From contig DAIDTN010000250.1 of the NCBI GenBank assembly GCA_027457185.1, positions 1-6,744 on the forward strand: a DNA stretch of 6,744 bases, given 5' to 3'. The position numbers and the translations under genes were made by a program. Position 1 is the first letter of the stretch. Every line of letters begins with the position of its first letter. Under the pieces are notes generated by a model, which saw only the letters and a program-made list of their open reading frames with translations, did not search any database and was not told the origin of the DNA. Positions 4,861 to 6,744 of this stretch are shown here, piece after piece. Origin of the DNA: Burkholderiales bacterium (GTDB lineage Bacteria; Pseudomonadota; Gammaproteobacteria; Burkholderiales; SG8-39).

Positions 4861-5736
4861 ATGCTCGAATACGCACTGATCGCCGGGCTGGTTTTCGGCC
4901 TGTACTTCTGCCTGGTGGGGCTCGGCCTCAACCTGGTGTTCGGTGTCATGCGCATCGTCAACCTCGCGCATGGCGACTTCCTCATGCTGGGTGCGTTCGG
5001 CGCATTCTGGCTGTTCAATCTGGTCGGCCTCAACCCGGTCGGGACGGCGTTCCTCGTATTCGCGGTGTTCACTGCGCTGGGTCTGCCGCTGTACTACCTG
5101 CTGGTGCCGCGTCTGCAGCGGGCCAAGGATCCGGAAATGCTGTCGATCATCCTGTTCTTCGGCCTGTCGCAGGTGATCGAGGCGCTTGCCACCATCGTCT
5201 TCGGGCCGAGCGAGCGTTCGATTCCGGGCCGCGTGTTCGGCACCGGGCCGGTGCATATCCTCGGCCAGAGTCTGCCGGCGGCATGGGTGGTGAGTGCGAT
5301 CGCGAGCGGCGTCGCGGTGCTGTTCATCTACGTCTACCTCTATCGCACCCGCCTGGGCTACCTGACGCGCGCGGTGATGGTGCATCGCGAAGAGGCGCTT
5401 GCAACCGGCATCGACGTCGACCGGGTCTCGGCGATCGCCTTCGGCATCGGTCTCGCGCTCGCGGCCATCGCCGGTGTGTTCGCGCCGTTCATGCTCGGCA
5501 GCGTCAACCCGTCGATGGGCGTGGACATCAACATCCAGTCCTTTGCGGTCATCGTGGTCGGCTCGCTCGGCAACCCGCTCGGCACCATCCTCGGCGGCAT
5601 CGTCTACGGCATTTCGCTCACGTTCATGCAGACCTATTTCAGTTCCTGGGCCAATCTGCTGCCCTATGTGCTGCTCATTTTCATCCTGCTGGTGCGGCCG
5701 AGCGGACTGTTGGGAAGGGAGGTGCGCAGTGCCTAG
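4861..5736 (+). CDS. livH: Branched-chain amino acid-type ABC transporter permease (LivH-like)
   Basis: This gene encodes 291 residues, normal for LivH. It is a polytopic inner-membrane protein that forms one half of the translocation channel. Diagnostic segments are GLVFGLYFCLVGLGLNLVFG and IVNLAHGDFLMLGAF (N-terminal, matching the conserved NFAHG region of LivH), the cytoplasmic coupling loop YRTRLGYLTRAVMVHREEALATGIDVDRV, and GSLGNPLGTILGGIVYG near the C-terminus. The start is forced: an in-frame TGA lies at 4855-4857, and the homology begins immediately after the ATG. Unusually, no Shine-Dalgarno is visible (the preceding bases are GCGCGCGCTGAACA). The gene follows the repeat-rich gap after the binding protein and overlaps livM by 8 bases at its end. 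The symbol denotes family; the substrate is unproven. Confidence 0.93.
   Translation: MLEYALIAGLVFGLYFCLVGLGLNLVFGVMRIVNLAHGDFLMLGAFGAFWLFNLVGLNPVGTAFLVFAVFTALGLPLYYLLVPRLQRAKDPEMLSIILFFGLSQVIEALATIVFGPSERSIPGRVFGTGPVHILGQSLPAAWVVSAIASGVAVLFIYVYLYRTRLGYLTRAVMVHREEALATGIDVDRVSAIAFGIGLALAAIAGVFAPFMLGSVNPSMGVDINIQSFAVIVVGSLGNPLGTILGGIVYGISLTFMQTYFSSWANLLPYVLLIFILLVRPSGLLGREVRSA
5717..5723 (+). promoter_or_regulatory. Ribosome binding site that fixes the livM GTG start
   Basis: GGGAGGT, inside the end of livH, lies 5 bases (6 from the GGAGG core) before GTG 5729. The livM frame is open much further upstream (to at least 5399), so this site together with the start of the membrane-protein homology decides the start codon. 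Confidence 0.75.
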
Positions 5737-6649
5737 GTGGCTGCGTCACACGCTGCTCACCGTGGTGCCGGTGGTCGCGGCTGCGGGGCTGTTGCCGTTC
5801 GGCTATTCGAACCAGCTGCTGCTGTTCAACTTCGTCGTGTTCCTGACCCTGGCGCAGGGGGTCAACGTGATCTACGGCTTCACCGGCTACCTGCCGTTCG
5901 GCTACGTCGGTTTTTTCGGCGCGGGCGCCTACGGCTTCTCGCTCTCCGTGCTTCACCTGCACATGGCGCCGCTCGCGGCGCTCGGCGTCGGCGCCGCCGC
6001 GGCGATCCTGCTCGGCCTGCTGCTGACGCCGCTGCTGCGCCTGTCGGGCGCCTATTTCGCCATCGCCAACCTGGCCGCGTCGCTGGCGGTATACCAGGTC
6101 GTCTCCAATCCGAACCTGACCGAAATCACCAAGGGACACTACGGCATCAGCCTGTCGGGTGTGTTCAACCCGACGCTCGCCTACTCGGTGGCGGTGGTGA
6201 TACTCGCGGCGACGCTGGGCCTGACGGTGTACTTGCGCAATTCGCGTTTCGGCCTGTCGCTGCAGGCGATCCGCGACGACGCCATCAGCGCGGGCATGGC
6301 CGGCATCGACGTGGTGCGCGCGCGCACGCTCGCCTGGCTGTTGTCGGCGCTGATCGCCGGGCTGATCGGCGGCGTATTCGCCTGGTACGTCTCGGTGTTC
6401 TATCCCGAGACCGTGTTCAGTTCGGAGTTCAGCATTTTCGCCATCGTGTTCGCGCTGTTCGGCGGCGTGGCGACGGTTACCGGGCCGATCCTGGGCGTGA
6501 TCATCCTGTATGGCGTCTACAACGCCATCGGCATTTCGACGCCGCAGTATTTCCAGTTGATCTATGGCCTTTTGATCATGGGGCTGGTGCTGTTCCTGCC
6601 CAGCGGGCTGGTGTCGCTGTTCAAGCGCTGGGGGATCGATGTCCCCTGA
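5729..6649 (+). CDS. livM: Branched-chain amino acid-type ABC transporter permease (LivM-like)
   Basis: This gene encodes 306 residues from a GTG start. It is the second channel subunit, with multiple membrane helices. Recognisable parts are QGVNVIYGFTGYLPFGYVGFF with GAGAYG (the LivM counterpart of the conserved GxxSLGHAAFFGIGAY region, here with Pro-Phe-Gly in place of Ser-Leu-Gly), LRLSGAYFAIANLAASLAVY, the coupling loop NSRFGLSLQAIRDDAISAGM plus AGIDVVRART, and the C-terminal ALFGGVATVTGPILGV and LIYGLLIMGLVLFLPSGLVS. GTG was chosen because it follows a strong ribosome site and gives a short PRWLRHTLL lead into the first helix; the longer upstream frame is a shadow of livH. The gene overlaps livH by 8 bases and the next ATPase gene by 11, indicating one co-translated operon. 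It lacks the extra N-terminal region of the longer E. coli LivM (about 425 residues). Confidence 0.92.
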   Translation: MPRWLRHTLLTVVPVVAAAGLLPFGYSNQLLLFNFVVFLTLAQGVNVIYGFTGYLPFGYVGFFGAGAYGFSLSVLHLHMAPLAALGVGAAAAILLGLLLTPLLRLSGAYFAIANLAASLAVYQVVSNPNLTEITKGHYGISLSGVFNPTLAYSVAVVILAATLGLTVYLRNSRFGLSLQAIRDDAISAGMAGIDVVRARTLAWLLSALIAGLIGGVFAWYVSVFYPETVFSSEFSIFAIVFALFGGVATVTGPILGVIILYGVYNAIGISTPQYFQLIYGLLIMGLVLFLPSGLVSLFKRWGIDVP

Positions 6650-6744
6650 GATTCCGGGCGCCGCCACGGCACCGCTGCTGCGCGTGCGCACGCTGGTCAA
6701 GCGCTTCGGCGGTTTTCGCGCGCTCGACGGCGTGAGCTTCCACG
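6639..6744 (+). CDS. livG: ABC transporter ATP-binding protein (LivG-like), N-terminal fragment cut by window end
   Basis: ATG 6639 begins inside the end of livM (11-base overlap), with a G-run (6630-6634) as a possible ribosome site 4 bases upstream. The 35 visible codons read MSPEIPGAATAP, then LLRVRTLVKRFGGFRALDGV and SFH. LxVxxLxKRFGGxxALDGVSF is the typical opening of LivG-type ATPases, with Phe in the A-loop position that stacks on adenine. Walker A lies beyond the window edge. Expected role: cytoplasmic ATPase, paired with a LivF-like partner likely encoded next, powering import. Assignment as LivG rather than LivF rests on the RFGG motif and gene order. Confidence 0.85.
   Translation, partial: MSPEIPGAATAPLLRVRTLVKRFGGFRALDGVSFH

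Noticed and set aside
3431..4876. Minus-strand open frame (481 codons) opposite the binding-protein gene
   Set aside because: It is a mirror frame of a well-supported gene. Its only repeat (VKCFSPPPH) is the translation of the intergenic DNA repeat, not a protein motif.
5399..5728. Longer livM beginning upstream inside livH
   Set aside because: The extra 110 residues are Ser/Arg/Pro-rich translation of livH in another frame. A strong ribosome site and membrane homology place the start at GTG 5729.
5681..6700. Minus-strand open frame (339 codons) opposite livM
   Set aside because: Low-complexity Gln/Arg/His-rich product, antisense to a conserved permease; a compositional shadow.

Overview
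The window looks like chromosomal DNA of a GC-rich proteobacterium. Dense coding, overlapping genes and the character of the proteins suggest a betaproteobacterium of the Rhodocyclales/Burkholderiales type, but this is an inference from composition and protein style, not a database result. There are six protein-coding genes plus one further gene cut at the right edge. No RNA gene, insertion sequence, phage gene or CRISPR array was seen.

Left part (1-2007, + strand): the C-terminal two thirds of a zinc-type alcohol dehydrogenase, cut by the left edge, is followed after a 177-base gap by an intact FMN-dependent ene-reductase of the Old Yellow Enzyme family (YqjM/XenA branch). Both would use nicotinamide cofactors on alcohol/aldehyde or activated-alkene substrates, and they may be co-transcribed. 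The ene-reductase has His and Phe where the described YqjM enzyme has an active-site Cys and Tyr.

Middle (2008-3230): a 117-base convergent gap holds three strong hairpins and separates the ene-reductase from two minus-strand genes. Each of those encodes one half-size CHR (chromate transporter family) domain. They overlap by one base (TGATG) and look like a translationally coupled short-chain ChrA pair.

Right part (3231-6744, + strand): a 218-base divergent intergenic region leads into a Liv/HAAT-type ABC importer operon: periplasmic binding protein, LivH-like permease, LivM-like permease, and the first 35 codons of a LivG-like ATPase. The last three genes overlap (8 and 11 bases). The binding protein is separated from livH by 158 bases that contain a near-perfect 40-base direct repeat, able to form C/G-rich hairpins, and end at a livH start with no visible Shine-Dalgarno. 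This resembles the arrangement in which structured intergenic RNA lets a binding protein be made in excess of its membrane partners. The imported substrate cannot be read from sequence; branched-chain amino acids, amides or other small carboxylates are all possible.

I see no clearly novel system. The points most worth a second look are the intergenic repeat with the livH start and the altered ene-reductase active site.
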